From positions 24,911-88,910 of the forward strand of contig JAVLUZ010000342.1 of assembly GCA_036768485.1 (NCBI GenBank): a stretch of DNA of 64,000 nt. The letters run 5' to 3'. Within the stretch, counting starts at the first letter, position 1; each line of letters begins with the position of its first letter. Below, in pieces: positions 10,793-22,176 of the stretch. This DNA comes from Mermis nigrescens. Lineage: Eukaryota; Nematoda; Enoplea; Mermithida; Mermithidae. A program made the position numbers and the translations under genes. The notes under the pieces were generated by a model. It had not been told where the DNA came from, searched no databases, and saw nothing but the letters and a program-made list of their open reading frames with translations.

Positions 10793-10974
10793 AGTCTGTT
10801 CCATTCCGAACGATCCATTTTCGTGTACGGCTTATTATTGTAGCAAATTATTCTACGGGTCAGGTTGTGGGCCAACCTGTAAATTGTACTGATGTTTTCC
10901 CCGGTGGGAGAAACGTTTCTCCCATCAAAATTTACCCCAGAGGAGAAGCTTTTCTCGGGAGAAACGTTTTCTCC

Positions 10975-11430
10975 GGGTGTGGTTACCTATGCTTATCATG
11001 GTTTCGCCCGTTTCTCCGTTTCTCACAGTCACCGGGTGTGGTTACCTATACTTATCTTGGTTTCGCCATCGTTCCCCGTTTCTCCCAGGCTCGGGTGTAG
11101 TTACCTATGCTTATCATGGTTTGCAGTTTCTCCCGTTTCTCCTTGGCTCCGGGTGTGGTTACCTATGCTGCCTCAATAGGTTTCGCCGTTTCTCCCGGAC
11201 TCCGCGGTGTGTTAACACTATGCATATCCGCGGTTTCAGCCGTTTCTCCGAGGCTCCAGGTGTGGTTACCTATGCTTATCATGGTTTCGCCGTTTCTCCC
11301 AGGCTCCGGGTGTGGTTACCTATGCGTATCACGTTTTCGCGTTCTCCCCAGGCTCCGGGTGTTGTTACCTTATGATTGTCATGGTCCAGGCTCCGGTGTG
11401 TGGTACCTATGCTTATCATGCTATTTCTTT
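10975..11430 (+). repeat. Minisatellite, about nine 48-59 bp units
   Basis: The phrase GGTGTGGTTACCTATGCTTA recurs at about 10976, 11034, 11093, 11152, 11206, 11260, 11307, 11358 and 11397. It is followed each time by a variable pyrimidine-rich stretch (TTTCTCCCAGGCTCC). Overlapping ORFs here are by-products of the repeat. Confidence 0.9.
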
Positions 11431-11449
11431 CTCCCTATCTTTTCCATTA

Positions 11450-12488
11450 TGTAAATACAAGTCGGCCGCCCTATGTCTACACAAATCGACACAGGACGGG
11501 TGTATTTGCCTTCGAGACTTACTTAGGTACTTAGGTACTTAGATCTGCTCTCAGCGCTGATACCCGATCAGCGTAGTTCGGAATGACTTCGGTCTTTGGA
11601 CCCTATACAGACCTTACGGCTTCGATCCCCTCGGTCCTAATATTGCTGACCGCTTTTCGTCAGGTGATCTCAGCAGCTACGCACTAAGCCCTAAGACTAC
11701 CTACCTGAATCTCGGAATTGCCGCGGGAGGTCAGTTGACCTATCTCAAAGCTCAAGTTGATTGCTTAACTTATTTTTTGAGGTTCGATTCGATCAGAAAT
11801 GTTTTTGGTTCCTAATGTACCTACGTGAGAACAATGAAATTTGAAAACAACACCAACGAGCTCTAGACTGATCAATCATCATTAAAGATTAAATAATATT
11901 TATGACCAATTTTAGGATTGAGAAAAGAATTAAGACTTTTGAACGAAACAAGTAATCATACGGAATTTACCTATCCTTCCCCACGGAATCCCGAAATCCT
12001 CAACATTGGGAAACTCCGACCTTACCCTCGGTATATCCGAAACCTCTGGGTAGGTTTTCTAATTTATTCGAACACTCAATACACGGCCTAGCTGCCGGAC
12101 AACAAAATAAAGCAACAGAAAAAGAAACGCATTCCACTGTACAAGCGTACGACTGCCAACCAGGAACTAAGATGGTCACGTAGGACCATTACAGTAAATG
12201 GAATTAACGTCAAAATAACATAATACTGGAATTCTTTTAAATCACAATGAATGTTCTAGACTACAATAAGCGGTAATGCATGAAACAATTACTATTATCA
12301 TATACTTAACTCTATGTTACCGGACAAGTATCTTATTGTTTTTTATTGTGAAAATTGGGGAAAAGTGGGAAGACCGAAGGCATAGCCCACAGTGCACTAT
12401 CGTAGATAGCTACTAGTATTGGCTATGTAAGTGGCTACCGCGAACTGCTAAGGCAAGTTCGCTAAAACGTGTAACTCTCGTACTTACA
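11450..12488 (-). repeat. Inverted solo LTR of the same gypsy family
   Basis: On the - strand it begins TGTAAGTACGAGAGTTACAC and ends TTTACA, and matches the 3' LTR at 7017-8073 along its length with scattered differences. It is flanked by the 4-bp duplication ATTA (11446-11449 and 12489-12492), so it is an independent insertion that later lost its internal region by LTR recombination. Confidence 0.88.
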
Positions 12489-15400
12489 ATTAGTAGGATT
12501 AACCGGGTTGGGCCCAGGTTAATGAAGTAGTTTAATAGATGCATTAGATTTTAAGCAAAGCAGATTAAACATTAATAAGAAGAGTTTAAAACAACCAGCC
12601 GATACCTGAACATAATTGAAGAAGCCACTTATGCAGTGAAGACATAATAATATAGTAATGAGACTTTTGCGAAAATGGACCGTTTGGAATGGGAAAGACT
12701 ATAGTAATATAAATTTGGAGTATAAAAATCAATGTGGTGTATGCACGTTAAGCACAACGGTTAAGTAGAGTAGGTAGGTATACCTTTTTTTATACCTACT
12801 GTCGCAGCAGTATGCTGCTGTCATTTTAGATTCCTATAAACAGCGTGAATCTTGAAGGCGAAATGAAACTTCAATTTTCCAGGAATTTTCGCAATAATAA
12901 ATACAGTCAAGAGCTAAGCGGGAGTGTTGCTATGCACAGTGTCGTGATTTTTCTGCAGCTTAAACCGCTTTTGTAATCGACTTGCAGTCATACACAGAAA
13001 TTGTGGGATCCGTGCAAAAGGTTTTGTGGAATAGACAATATAGGCATTGCTATGCAGCCTAACCTCTAGACTTACAAAAGAATAGGCAAATTTGGCAAAA
13101 ACCGACGAGTTTTTGCCAGTTTCGGCAAGTTGGCATCACTGCTCTAGCCCCCCCCCAAGTGGCTCATGCTGCCTGAAGAACTTCCTAAAATGAGCATATG
13201 GAAGTACTATAAAAAATAGGAGGTAAGCCAGAAGGCTGATGAACTACATAAACGACCTCTACTGAAAGCGTTTAAATACTCACACGTCCCCTCTGTAGAT
13301 AGTGTATCTACACGTGCCGTTTACACTTACGGCTATTACGCACCTCAGTGCGCCTATTCTGACCATCCGGTCTTTTAGTTCCACTTTGGCGATCCAGCCA
13401 TATTTTCCAGATCGGATGATATGACAGTGCGGAGGCATTCGCTTGACCGCGCAGTGTCACTTGGTTGGACTCTTGTCGCTAGGTGTCGCGAGAGATACTA
13501 TGAGTACGACGACTTTTACTGTGGAACACCCCACAAGTCCCCTATCATTTCTTTACAATTAAAACATAGGCGACATGACCGCTATTCACATTGAGCCTGT
13601 GCAGAGACCGGAAAAATCCATGCACAAGTAGCGCCAATTTCTTATAAATAACATTTCTTTCTATTTCTCTTCATATATTACTGTGGGCCAATCCTCCCTG
13701 AGATGTAGGAGTGCGGTTGTTGGCAGAGTTGCCTTTATAATTACTGGCGTGTCTTCTTCGACTTTATCAGCGCCGAAGACTGTACATATTGGTTTGATTT
13801 GGTAAAAGCTAGAAAATTAGCTGTCTAGAGGTGCATTATACCATGAGCAGTTAAGGATTGGGAATCGGCCGGCCTCGAACTTTGAATAATTGCCGGATTC
13901 TATTGGGTAAAACCTTTTATTTATCATTTCGTTCAAAATTCATAATTCATCTTTCGAACCAAAAACCTATAAAAATTATTACATAATTTTTATAGTGGAT
14001 GACAGCCCGGATAAGAGCTCTTTGTTGTTGTGATTTAGGTACAGAGTGCTATTGGAACCGAAATTTGTAAGTTGTTTCGCCATAGGTAATCTAGTGCGGA
14101 ACCTTTTTCAATTCTTTTCGCGAAAAATATTTCTTTTGGTCTAAAGAGGTCCAAGGACCTAGGGCAAATACCGGGGTTATCTAATTACTCCTGCCTGTGT
14201 TAGGAACCGCGGTCGGATTTCCCTTCCTATAATCTCCATAGGTACCGGACCTATAACGTCCGTGGAGATTTTAGGTAGTAAGTATTTAGGGTCATTTGGA
14301 AAAGTGCAGGTGAATTGCCGCAGTTTCCTATCCAGCGCTAGTTGTAGCAAAGGTACTAGGTAAGCCCGAAGGTACTTATTGGGGTTCGTTGCTTTGGTAG
14401 TTGTTGTGTGTTGGATATCTTCCCGGCGGCATGCTGTCGGTTTAGTTATCGTACATACTTCAAGTACTTAATCAGCAAATCTCGTTCGCGCGCGCTAAGA
14501 CAACTCCAAGGTAACAAAACGCCCATAAAGTTACAGCGGCATCAGTCTAGGCAATTATGTAGAACTGCCTCTCAAACCCAACGAACAACAACCAAGGAAA
14601 TGCAAACAAAGGCGAAAATTTTTTGAAAAAATCTCAGTTAATGTGCCTCTACTTTGATATTTTCCGGGTAATGCTGCACTATGACAAAAACTATAATGTG
14701 TTTCACATAAGTTTGGGCATAAATTTTAAAAATTTTCGCGGAAATTAAGCCGACGGATCACGATAATTATATATCAAATCAATGCTATAATCAAGACAGA
14801 AACACGTTTATCAACCCCAATTTTCAACTTTACACCTCCCGAAAAAGCTAAATATTGATGCAAATAAACACAATCAGCTGTGAAGTGCACCATCACTTTA
14901 CTTTTATTCTGTTTGCTTTTTGTTGACTTCAAACGGAGAAAGTGGCGAAAAAAGGGACAAAAACCTATTTGTTCACTCATCCACCACATTGTAAGCTTTG
15001 AAGTCTGAATCTAACTCCCTATCTAGTGTAAAGGATTTCGGTTTGGATCAGTTTATAGCCTTTGAATCGCAGAATGTTTGTTTGCGGTAAAAGTTCTTTT
15101 CCGCAAAATGTTTGAGATATTTACCAATCAAAAAAATGTATTTTTTTACCCCATGATTTCGAAAGTTACATTTCCATAGGTAATTCAATTCTACGTTTGA
15201 TTAAACGCAGTTAGCTGTGACGTATAGCTCTTAGAATGCACTTTGTGTTTACTCTATTCAACATGTCTGACTTATACGTGAAGTTAGTGGAGAGATCGAA
15301 AATTGTGATCCATGCACAAGCTGTATTCTAACGCACTTTTGTACCCATTAGAAATTCTTGGCTTTGTTGTGAAATTGGGCTGTTTGGAATGAATAAGGCG

Positions 15401-15937
15401 ATAGCCTAAATTTCTCTAAAAATAGTAAAATATTATGATTGTATTAGTTTTGAAAAATGAGCTTGCTAAGCGAGTTGTAAGCCAAGAGAATTTTATGAGG
15501 ATTACATTCTCTACAACAATTATTAGTAGGAAGAACTAAACGTTGTGTAATTATTTATTGTATTCAATTACTGTAGTCATCGAAGATTAATAGGAGGCAG
15601 GGTAACTAACACTTTATCCGGAAAAAACACAAGGATAGAAAAGAGTCGCAAGGAAAATAAGACAGCATAGTGTAAAAATGCGCGCCTGGACTCCCAGGCA
15701 AATAGTTAATTGCGCTCACGTGTGCCCCATCAAAAATTTCCCGAAATTAACCTTTTTCAAATTTTCCTTAAATGTCTCAACAACTGGAGAATTTCAAATA
15801 TATTGTGGGAGATCCTTCTAAATTCTAGCTGATCTGGTAGCAAAACAACACTTTTTACGATCAATTCGGAATTTTTCTAAATAGAACTGATTTGCCAATG
15901 CATTCTTAGTACGCGAATGACCATATAACTGATGCAG
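12489..15937. other. Non-coding stretch, possible distant LTR-like remnant
   Basis: No gene is recognised. Around 13680-14410 word-by-word similarity to the gypsy LTR family is visible in the same order (for example GAGCTCTTTGTTGTTGT near 14018 and GGGCAAATACC near 14161), suggesting an older, diverged LTR. A small palindrome (GTAGGTATACC...TATACCTAC) lies near 12774-12803. The 72-codon ORF at 14408-14626 shows no family features. Confidence 0.35.
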
Positions 15938-15940
15938 TAA

Positions 15941-16235
15941 TTATTTGCAGTCAACTGCAGGTAATACAGCACACAATGTAAAATTATATGCAGTCAAAAA
16001 CCAGCGGCTAGACTGCAGGTAATATAGCACACAACGTAAAATTATATGCAGTCAAAAAGCAGCGGCCTAGACTGCAGGTAATATAGCACACAACGTAAAA
16101 TTATTTGCAGTCAAAAACCAGCGTCCTGGACTGCAGGCAATATAGCACACAATGTAAAATTATATGCAGTCAAAAAACCAGTGGCCTAGACTGCGGGTAA
16201 TATAGCACACAATGTGATATTATATGCAGTCAAGT
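15941..16235 (+). repeat. 59-bp tandem repeats in left arm
   Basis: The phrase ACTGCAGGTAATATAGCACA recurs at about 15954, 16012, 16071, 16130 and 16189, a period of 58-60 bp. An inverted block of about three units lies at 18385-18561. Confidence 0.92.
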
Positions 16236-16540
16236 TCAATGTTTATTGATATGGGAAGCTGGCGCTTCGCTCGCATTTTAACCTGTAGTAGATGGTTTTA
16301 GAATGCACTTTTATTTTAGATGGTCTGGCAGATTTGCTTCCTCGATAGGGAATTTTTTCGCGCTGCATGGGTAGCAGCTAGTAGCTGCCCATCCACTCAT
16401 TAGCGCATTTTGATGGGCCAGCGTAAGCTCTGGTCCTGCATGATTGATATTGCGTAGCTGTTGCTGTTCTTGTCCTCATTCTGGGAATTGGTTTACTTTA
16501 AAGAAAATAAAATTATACAACGATACAGGCTAAACTTTAC

Positions 16541-16560
16541 AACAACAACAACAACAACAA
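16541..16560 (+). repeat. Short (CAA)n microsatellite
   Basis: About seven CAA units between the left arm and the nested dispersed repeat. Confidence 0.85.
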
Positions 16561-16754
16561 AGATTTATTGCAAAACGTACAAGACATGGTAAAAATAAAG
16601 ACACAGCGTACGATACAAAGATATGATAAAACGATATATGACTAAAACGTCAGCAACGGGACACGCAGTCACGAACGTGAAACTTACACGTGCCTCTTAA
16701 AGGTTATTACGGTAATATTATTTAGGTACAAAGTACCAACATTGAATTTCTTAT

Positions 16755-17725
16755 ATATGGTGGAACGGAAAACTTGCAGATGTACGTGGAAAGGAACATT
16801 ATTGATGGAAATGAGGAGGACATGCATAAAGAGAGTGCGGAAAAAACTTTTATGAAAAACGGATCAATATTGGTGAAGATAGAGTTACTCAGGATATAGC
16901 TACATTAAAGTGAGGTATTTTACAGTTTACACAAAAATGTTCGAATTTGGGCTGAAAACATATGTATCTGATATTTTCAAGGTCGCTGATCACGAAAAAA
17001 ACTTTTATTTTTACGAGAAAAAAAATTTTGTTTTGTTTGAAAATTTATAAATTTGAAAAAAAACAATTTTTCGCATGTTCTTCCTGTCTACATGATGGAA
17101 AATTCAAGTTTCTGTTTAATAACGCTTAGGCTTAGGCTTAGTTTATCTAGAAGGGTGTTTTCGGCTGCTTAGGTCGAGGTCGCTCCCGCTTAGGTCCAGG
17201 TATAGATGCTTAGGTCAACTTATAGATGCTTAGGTCGATGTATAGATGCTCAGGTCGATGTATAGATGCTTAGGTCGACCTAAGTTGGGTACATGTTATT
17301 CTGCATTCCACTGTTTGAATCTTCAAATGGTTGGAACTTTAAGATAATCCAAAAATGCTGCTTTGAATCGTATTTAATTAGGAATCTTTAACTGGATGTA
17401 AACAATGCTAAAAAATAGTGAAATTAAAAAAATTCTTGAAAATTTTGGCAAAAAATTACAAAAAAATTTCTTTAATCTTGGTTTTCACGCAGTATAACTT
17501 ATTTTTTGTAATATGCGACCTTGAAAATGGCAGGAAAATATTAATTAGTAAAAATTGGAAACCTTTGATAAAGTGCTAAAATTCCTTAAAGTGGCTCAAA
17601 ATGGTGAATGTCGAAGTATGATGTTTGAAAGTACCCTAACTCTGTGAGTTTTGTATGGATTTGGTTTATTATTTTTTCGGCGTCTTTGAGTGACACAAAG
17701 TATCGTTTTTGCGCAATTGTATGGC
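16755..17725 (-). repeat. Dispersed repeat, copy 2 (inverted relative to 8074-8935)
   Basis: Reverse complement of the 8074-8935 repeat, with its tandem block at 17160-17290. This copy has no gypsy insertion and therefore preserves the pre-insertion sequence (GCGCAATTG near 17712). The ORFs on both strands at 17596-17963 are in repeat sequence. Confidence 0.8.
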
Positions 17726-17847
17726 AGTTCTGCCGGAATGGCGCAAAATCGGTTCACACCATATTCTTCAAAAATCCCAGATACATATAATACTGGGAAA
17801 AATGGTGTGTGGAGACAGCAATTGCTTGCGGATTCAGATTGGTGCCA

Positions 17848-17946
17848 TACATGGGCTAAGCCTAAGGTATAAATGGAGCAAAAATTGCTCCGCTCGCTTC
17901 GCTCGCTACGCAATCTTTGCTCCATTTATCTCAGGCTTAGCCCATG
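17848..17946. repeat. Imperfect palindrome with GCTTCGC centre
   Basis: Arms around GGGCTAAGCCTAAGGTATAAATGG and the complementary TGGAGCAAAAATTGC / GCAATCTTTGCTCCA flank CTCGCTTCGCTCGC. It is similar in design to the palindromes at 10708-10792. Confidence 0.7.
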
Positions 17947-18889
17947 CGCTGGCATCAATGTGAATGCACATGACTAAGTTTAAGCCCAAGACATTGGTAA
18001 CCCCGCTCAGTCACACACTCCCGACGCTTCGGAGACTAATCCGAAACATTCCTAAATGCTCTTCGGACTCCTAGTTTCACATTGCTGAATAAAGTTCGAA
18101 GCGCTTTATTTCCACTGAAATAAAACAATTCCCCAGAATGAGGACAAGAACAGCATTCAGCTACTCACTATATATCACGCAGGACCAGAGCTTACGCTGG
18201 CCCATCAAAATGCGCTAATGGTTGACTGGGCAGCTATTGAAGCTGCTACCCTTGCAGCGTAAAAAACTTTCTCTATTGAGGAAGCAAATCTGTCAGATCA
18301 TCTCAAATAAAAGTGCCTTCTAAAACCATCTACTACAGGCTAAAATGCAGAGCGAAGCGCCAGCTTCCATATCAATAAGCATTCAACTTGACTGCATATA
18401 ATATCAGATTGTGTGCTATATTACCCGCAGTTTAGGCCGCTGGTTTTTGACTGCATATAATTTTATGTTTTGTGATATATTACTTGCAGTCTAGGCTGCT
18501 GATTTTTGACTGCATATAATTTACATTGTGTGCTATATTACCTGCAGTTGACTGCAAATAATTATTACCTAAAACTGATAAAAATCTTCAGAAGGTAAGA
18601 GATTATTATGAATAAAATTACATGTAACAAATAAATCAAAATAAATTCTTCGGAGTTCAAGCCTCTCTACATTCTCGCTTTCTGCACGGATGTCATTTCC
18701 TGCTTGAAATTTGCGGAAAACAAGGCATTAAAAATGTGCCTTAGGTAATTTAAAAAATGAATATGGAGTGTTTTAATCGCGCGTTTGGGACTAAATATAT
18801 AATAATTGATAATTGTGAAATTAATGTTTGCGATTATTTGCTAAAAAAAGCAAAGGGTGGAGTGAGGAAAATAAATCATTCCGAAATTT

Positions 18890-19216
18890 CATTTGGGGGG
18901 GGGCACGTGCCCCTAATCCCCCTGGATACGGGCCTGTGCACGGATTTCATTTTCAACTCGAAACCAAACCTGCGAAAAACAAGACATTAGGTGCAAAATA
19001 TGCTTTCGGTTGTTTAAACATTGAGAATGAAATGTTTTAACTGCGCGTTTGGGACTAAATATACCCATAATAATAATCGTAAAATTGGGCGCAAAGCGCC
19101 TAAAATTTTTGCGATTTTTGCTAAAAAACAAAGGGGGAGTAAAGGAAAAAATCGTTCTACAATTTCGTTCCGGATGGGCAAGTGACCCCTTTTTTCCATC
19201 CCCTGGATACGGGCTT
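18890..19216. mobile_element. Fragments of F5-type hAT-like ends
   Basis: CCTGGATACGGGCCTG at about 18920-18935 and CCTGGATACGGGCTTG near 19202-19217 match the terminal inverted repeat of the complete F5 element at 59235-60040, each preceded by a C-rich stretch. The left ends are lost. The palindrome GGCGCAAAGCGCC lies near 19088. Confidence 0.6.
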
Positions 19217-19412
19217 GATTTTTTTATCAATTTCACGGATATTCACGCACTAGAAATGCATTCGCCCACCTGGATACATTTCAACTTAATTGTAAGAAGT
19301 AATTGGGCGGATAAGGTGTCACATGTACATATCTGTCCACAATTTTATTCTAGCGCCACACCTGATGTTTTTATTTAAATAAAACGGGAGTTTGTCAAAA
19401 TATAGTCGAGAC

Positions 19413-20567
19413 TAGAGCCGTACCGGGCCGCCCTTTTCACTGGGGCCGGGGCGGGGCTGGGGCTTGGCCGGGGTCTAGAAACATACCATATAATGTGGTC
19501 ATATGACGTCTTATGCGGCATTTCGCATGCAATATATGTGCCCATCTCTTATTCGTGACATGTATCGTAATATTAGTAATGAAAAATAATAATAAAAAAT
19601 AAAATATCGATAACACGAGTAATAATAATAATAATAATAATAACAACAATAATAATAATAATATTAATAACAATATAAAAATAATTATAATTATATACTA
19701 AGATATAACCTTTACCTAAATTATGTAAAATCATAGTCAGTTGAAGAATTTTATCTGTCTCATTGTGAATATTTATAAGTTGTTTATGATTTCATTGTAA
19801 CTTTCTTCACTTAGTTTTTTAGCTTTCTAACTAAGCAAGTGGTTGCTGAAATTAAACGGACGAATTATGAATTTCATGAGGCTCTGTATGAGAAATAATA
19901 TAATTTTCGAACTACGATTCTGTACAGCGAGATATAAAGTGAATTGATCGTGCATTTACTAGAGCTGCAGCAACCAGACGCGCGCTTGAGGGTTGGGGGA
20001 AAAGGGGAATTTTCTGATGTAAATATAGTGAGATTTAGGTCAGAACGGACAAGAGTCAAAGCTTTTACGCGAAAATGGTTGAAATCGACCAGCCTGTGAA
20101 AAGTAATATAGTTGCTTTGCTACACTTTTTAAACCTTTTAGTCATTTTTAAACTCATTTTAGCTCGGAAAGACTAGGTGAAACCCTGACATGACTGACCC
20201 CAGACCGTAAATGCGATGCAAATGCAACTGTGACTAAAAGTTAAAACTCGACACTGTTCAACAGTGATTGTTGTTACATACATTACAAATTTGCTGGCTT
20301 TTTAGACTGAACTAAGTATGCATCGATTCCATCAGTTTTACTGTCTCAAAAGAATAAAATGCCTTAGTTGGTTGACATCTATATACATCTAAATAAAAGT
20401 GTGGATGATGGAACTACATCAGATTGAATCATTTTCGCAATCAATAAATGCAATAATTCACATCTAGCAACGATATTACAATTTTCAGGCCCCGGTGCCA
20501 TGGCCAGCCTGGCCTCGGCCCGGGGGCCGGGGCCTAGACCTCAGGGCCAGGCCCCGGTACAACTCTA
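19413..20567. mobile_element. hAT-like nonautonomous element with GC-rich ends (1155 bp)
   Basis: The left end TAGAGCCGTACCGGGCC is inverted at the right end (GGCCCCGGTACAACTCTA). Both ends carry G+C-rich subterminal blocks (GGGGCCGGGGCGGGGC and its complement) unlike the AT-rich centre. Flanks GTCGAGAC and GCCAAGAC are compatible with an 8-bp duplication with two changes. No transposase ORF is seen. Confidence 0.75.
19617..19682 (+). repeat. (TAA)n microsatellite
   Basis: Imperfect AAT/TAA repeat inside the hAT-like element. The poly-Leu ORF on the - strand is an artefact of it. Confidence 0.9.
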
Positions 20568-20795
20568 GCCAAGACCTACGAATTCTTGATCATTAAATTT
20601 TATTTACTGACCAGTAGTCCATATGAAACAAGTATTACCGCAGTGAGCATTATTCACGCAAACTTTGGGTACGTGTTGGCGACTTTTTGGTGCTTTTTAC
20701 TCCAATATCAGTTGTAATTTGGTCAAGTGTTCTGCGAATGCAATGCTTAAGCAACTCAAGATCACCAGCTGTGCTTGTTAGCGTCTGAATGTGAC

Positions 20796-21132
20796 CAGAC
20801 ATGCACAGCATGGGAATTTGGGAGGGGATGGGTGGGTACGCATCAAAAACATCGTTCTCCGGCGTTCATGACGATGCTCTTTCTTTCTAAAACATAAAAA
20901 CGAAAAAATTCGGAAAAAATATAAAAAAGTCGAATAAATTGAACAAAATATAGTCAAAACATGAGTATAATGGCATGAAGCGCTGAAAATTAGACACTTA
21001 GTCAAAAACAAAAAAAAAACACTTTTTTACGAATTTTTGGAAAATTTTTGGAGAACTTTCGAAAAATCGCGAAATTGGGGAGGAGATTATTTTCTGCGAT
21101 GGGGAGTTTAAACCCCCAGAAGATCATGTATC
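20796..21132. mobile_element. F1 hAT-like MITE (337 bp)
   Basis: Flanked by an exact 8-bp duplication AATGTGAC (20788-20795 and 21133-21140). Ends CAGACATGCACAGC and AGATCATGTATC are imperfect inverted repeats. F1 shows a conserved order: G-rich start, ACGATGCTCT-like palindromic block, AAAACATGAGTATA, the GCGAAGC hairpin (decayed here), and a G-rich end. Confidence 0.85.
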
Positions 21133-21288
21133 AATGTGACCGATTCCCATAGAAGCTGAGCAAACGGTCATAATGAGCTTGCCTAAGTGAAACGTTATAT
21201 ATAACGTCTTAGTCATTACTCCCGTTCATCAGCTTAAATGTGCCATATTTTTTTGTACCTACTATTTTATCAAGTTCATAGTCGAAAG

Positions 21289-22058
21289 TGTAGCGGGGAA
21301 GCTACGGATCAGCGGAAATTGTCTACTTTGGTGTTAAACCCGTGGGTTTGATGTTATTGTGAAACATATTCTTAATGAATATATTGCGCAGAAGTGAGCA
21401 AGAGCCCGAGTAGTCGGTTAGTACTACACACGCGTGTTAGAGCTGAAGAGCCCGAGTAGTCGGTTAGTACTTCACACGCGTGTTAGAGCGGAAGATCCGG
21501 GAAACCGGTGCGGGTAAAGCTTTGCTCACTGAGTAACGTGGTTGGCCGGTTGCCACGTTACAATTGGAGGTCTCTGAGCTTGACGAACTCAGGTTGCCTG
21601 TGCGGTCCTCCTCTTAAGGCGGAGGAATGTAGCGGGGAAGCTACGGATCAGTGGAAATTGTCTACTTTGGTGTTAAACCCGTGGGGTTGATGTTGTTGTG
21701 AAACATATTCTTAATGAATATATTGCGCAGAAGTGAGCCAGAGCCCGAGTAGTTGGTTAGTACTACACACGCGTATTAGAGCGGAAGATCCGGGAAACCG
21801 GTGCGGGTAAAATTTTGCTCACTGAGTAACGTGGTTGGCCGGTTGCCACGTTACAATTACTCAGTGAGCAAAATTTTACCCGCACCGGTTTCCCGGATCT
21901 TCCACTCTAATACGCGTGTGTAGTACTAACCGACTACTCGGGCTCTTGCTCACTTCTGCGCAATATATTCATTAAGAATATGTTTCACAACAACATCAAT
22001 TCCACGGTTTTAACACCAAAATAGACAATTTCCACTGATCCGTAGCTTCCCCGCTACA
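21289..22058. mobile_element. TRIM-like LTR element with an extra inverted LTR
   Basis: LTR 1 (21289-21562) and LTR 2 (21628-21855) are direct repeats running TGTAGCGG to CGTTACA. They are separated by only 65 bp, with a TGGAGGTCTCTGAGC primer-site-like start and a purine tract (AAGGCGGAGGAA) against LTR 2. LTR 1 has an internal duplication of about 45 bp (GAGCCCGAGTAGTCGGTTAG). A third LTR copy lies inverted at 21856-22058, lacking the last 30 or so bases. The whole block, not the inner LTR pair, is bounded by the 4-bp duplication AAAG (21285-21288 and 22059-22062). Confidence 0.82.
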
Positions 22059-22148
22059 AAAGTGCGACTAGTGATACAAACTTAATTGTCAAAGGATCGC
22101 GTTCTCGATTTATCAAACCAAATAACAGCTGATTTTGAGGTGAAAACA

Positions 22149-22176
22149 ATGAAACTTTCTTCAACATCTGCCCAAA
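22149..22176 (+). CDS. PGGT1B: PGGT1B exon 1 (proposed start)
   Basis: ATG at 22149 opens nine codons (MKLSSTSAQ) and ends in phase 1 before a strong donor GTAAGT. Joined to the acceptor at 22642 it reads in frame into exon 2 and gives a total N-terminal length close to the mammalian one. The alternative start is the in-frame ATG at 22651 in exon 2, which would give 373 residues. Confidence 0.6.

Larger units (their letters stand above)
15938..18564. mobile_element. Long-TIR (foldback-like) element, about 2.6 kb
   Basis: The left arm (15938 to about 16500) and right arm (about 18110 to 18564) are inverted copies over more than 450 bp. They share the outer TAATTATTTGCAG end, 59-bp tandem repeats, the GAAGCTGGCGCTTCGCTC segment and the block around GGGCCAGCGTAAGCTCTGGTCC. 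No transposase ORF is seen. The centre holds a copy of the dispersed repeat also found at 8074. The exact target duplication cannot be fixed because the ends lie in a TTA-rich context. Confidence 0.8.

Noticed and set aside
10867..11542. Overlapping + strand ORFs of 76-132 codons
   Set aside because: All are produced by the 48-59 bp minisatellite being open in several frames; the translations are the same repeat.
15941..16235. Regular 59-bp repeats resembling a CRISPR array
   Set aside because: The repeats are contiguous without unique spacers and recur inverted in the other arm of a eukaryotic element.
17118..17141. CTTAGG/GGCTTAG words suggesting insect telomeric (TTAGG)n repeat
   Set aside because: Only two or three imperfect units next to the 20-bp CTTAGGTCGA-type tandem block; no telomeric array.
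19437..19673. Poly-leucine - strand ORF
   Set aside because: Translation of the (TAA)n microsatellite inside a hAT-like element.
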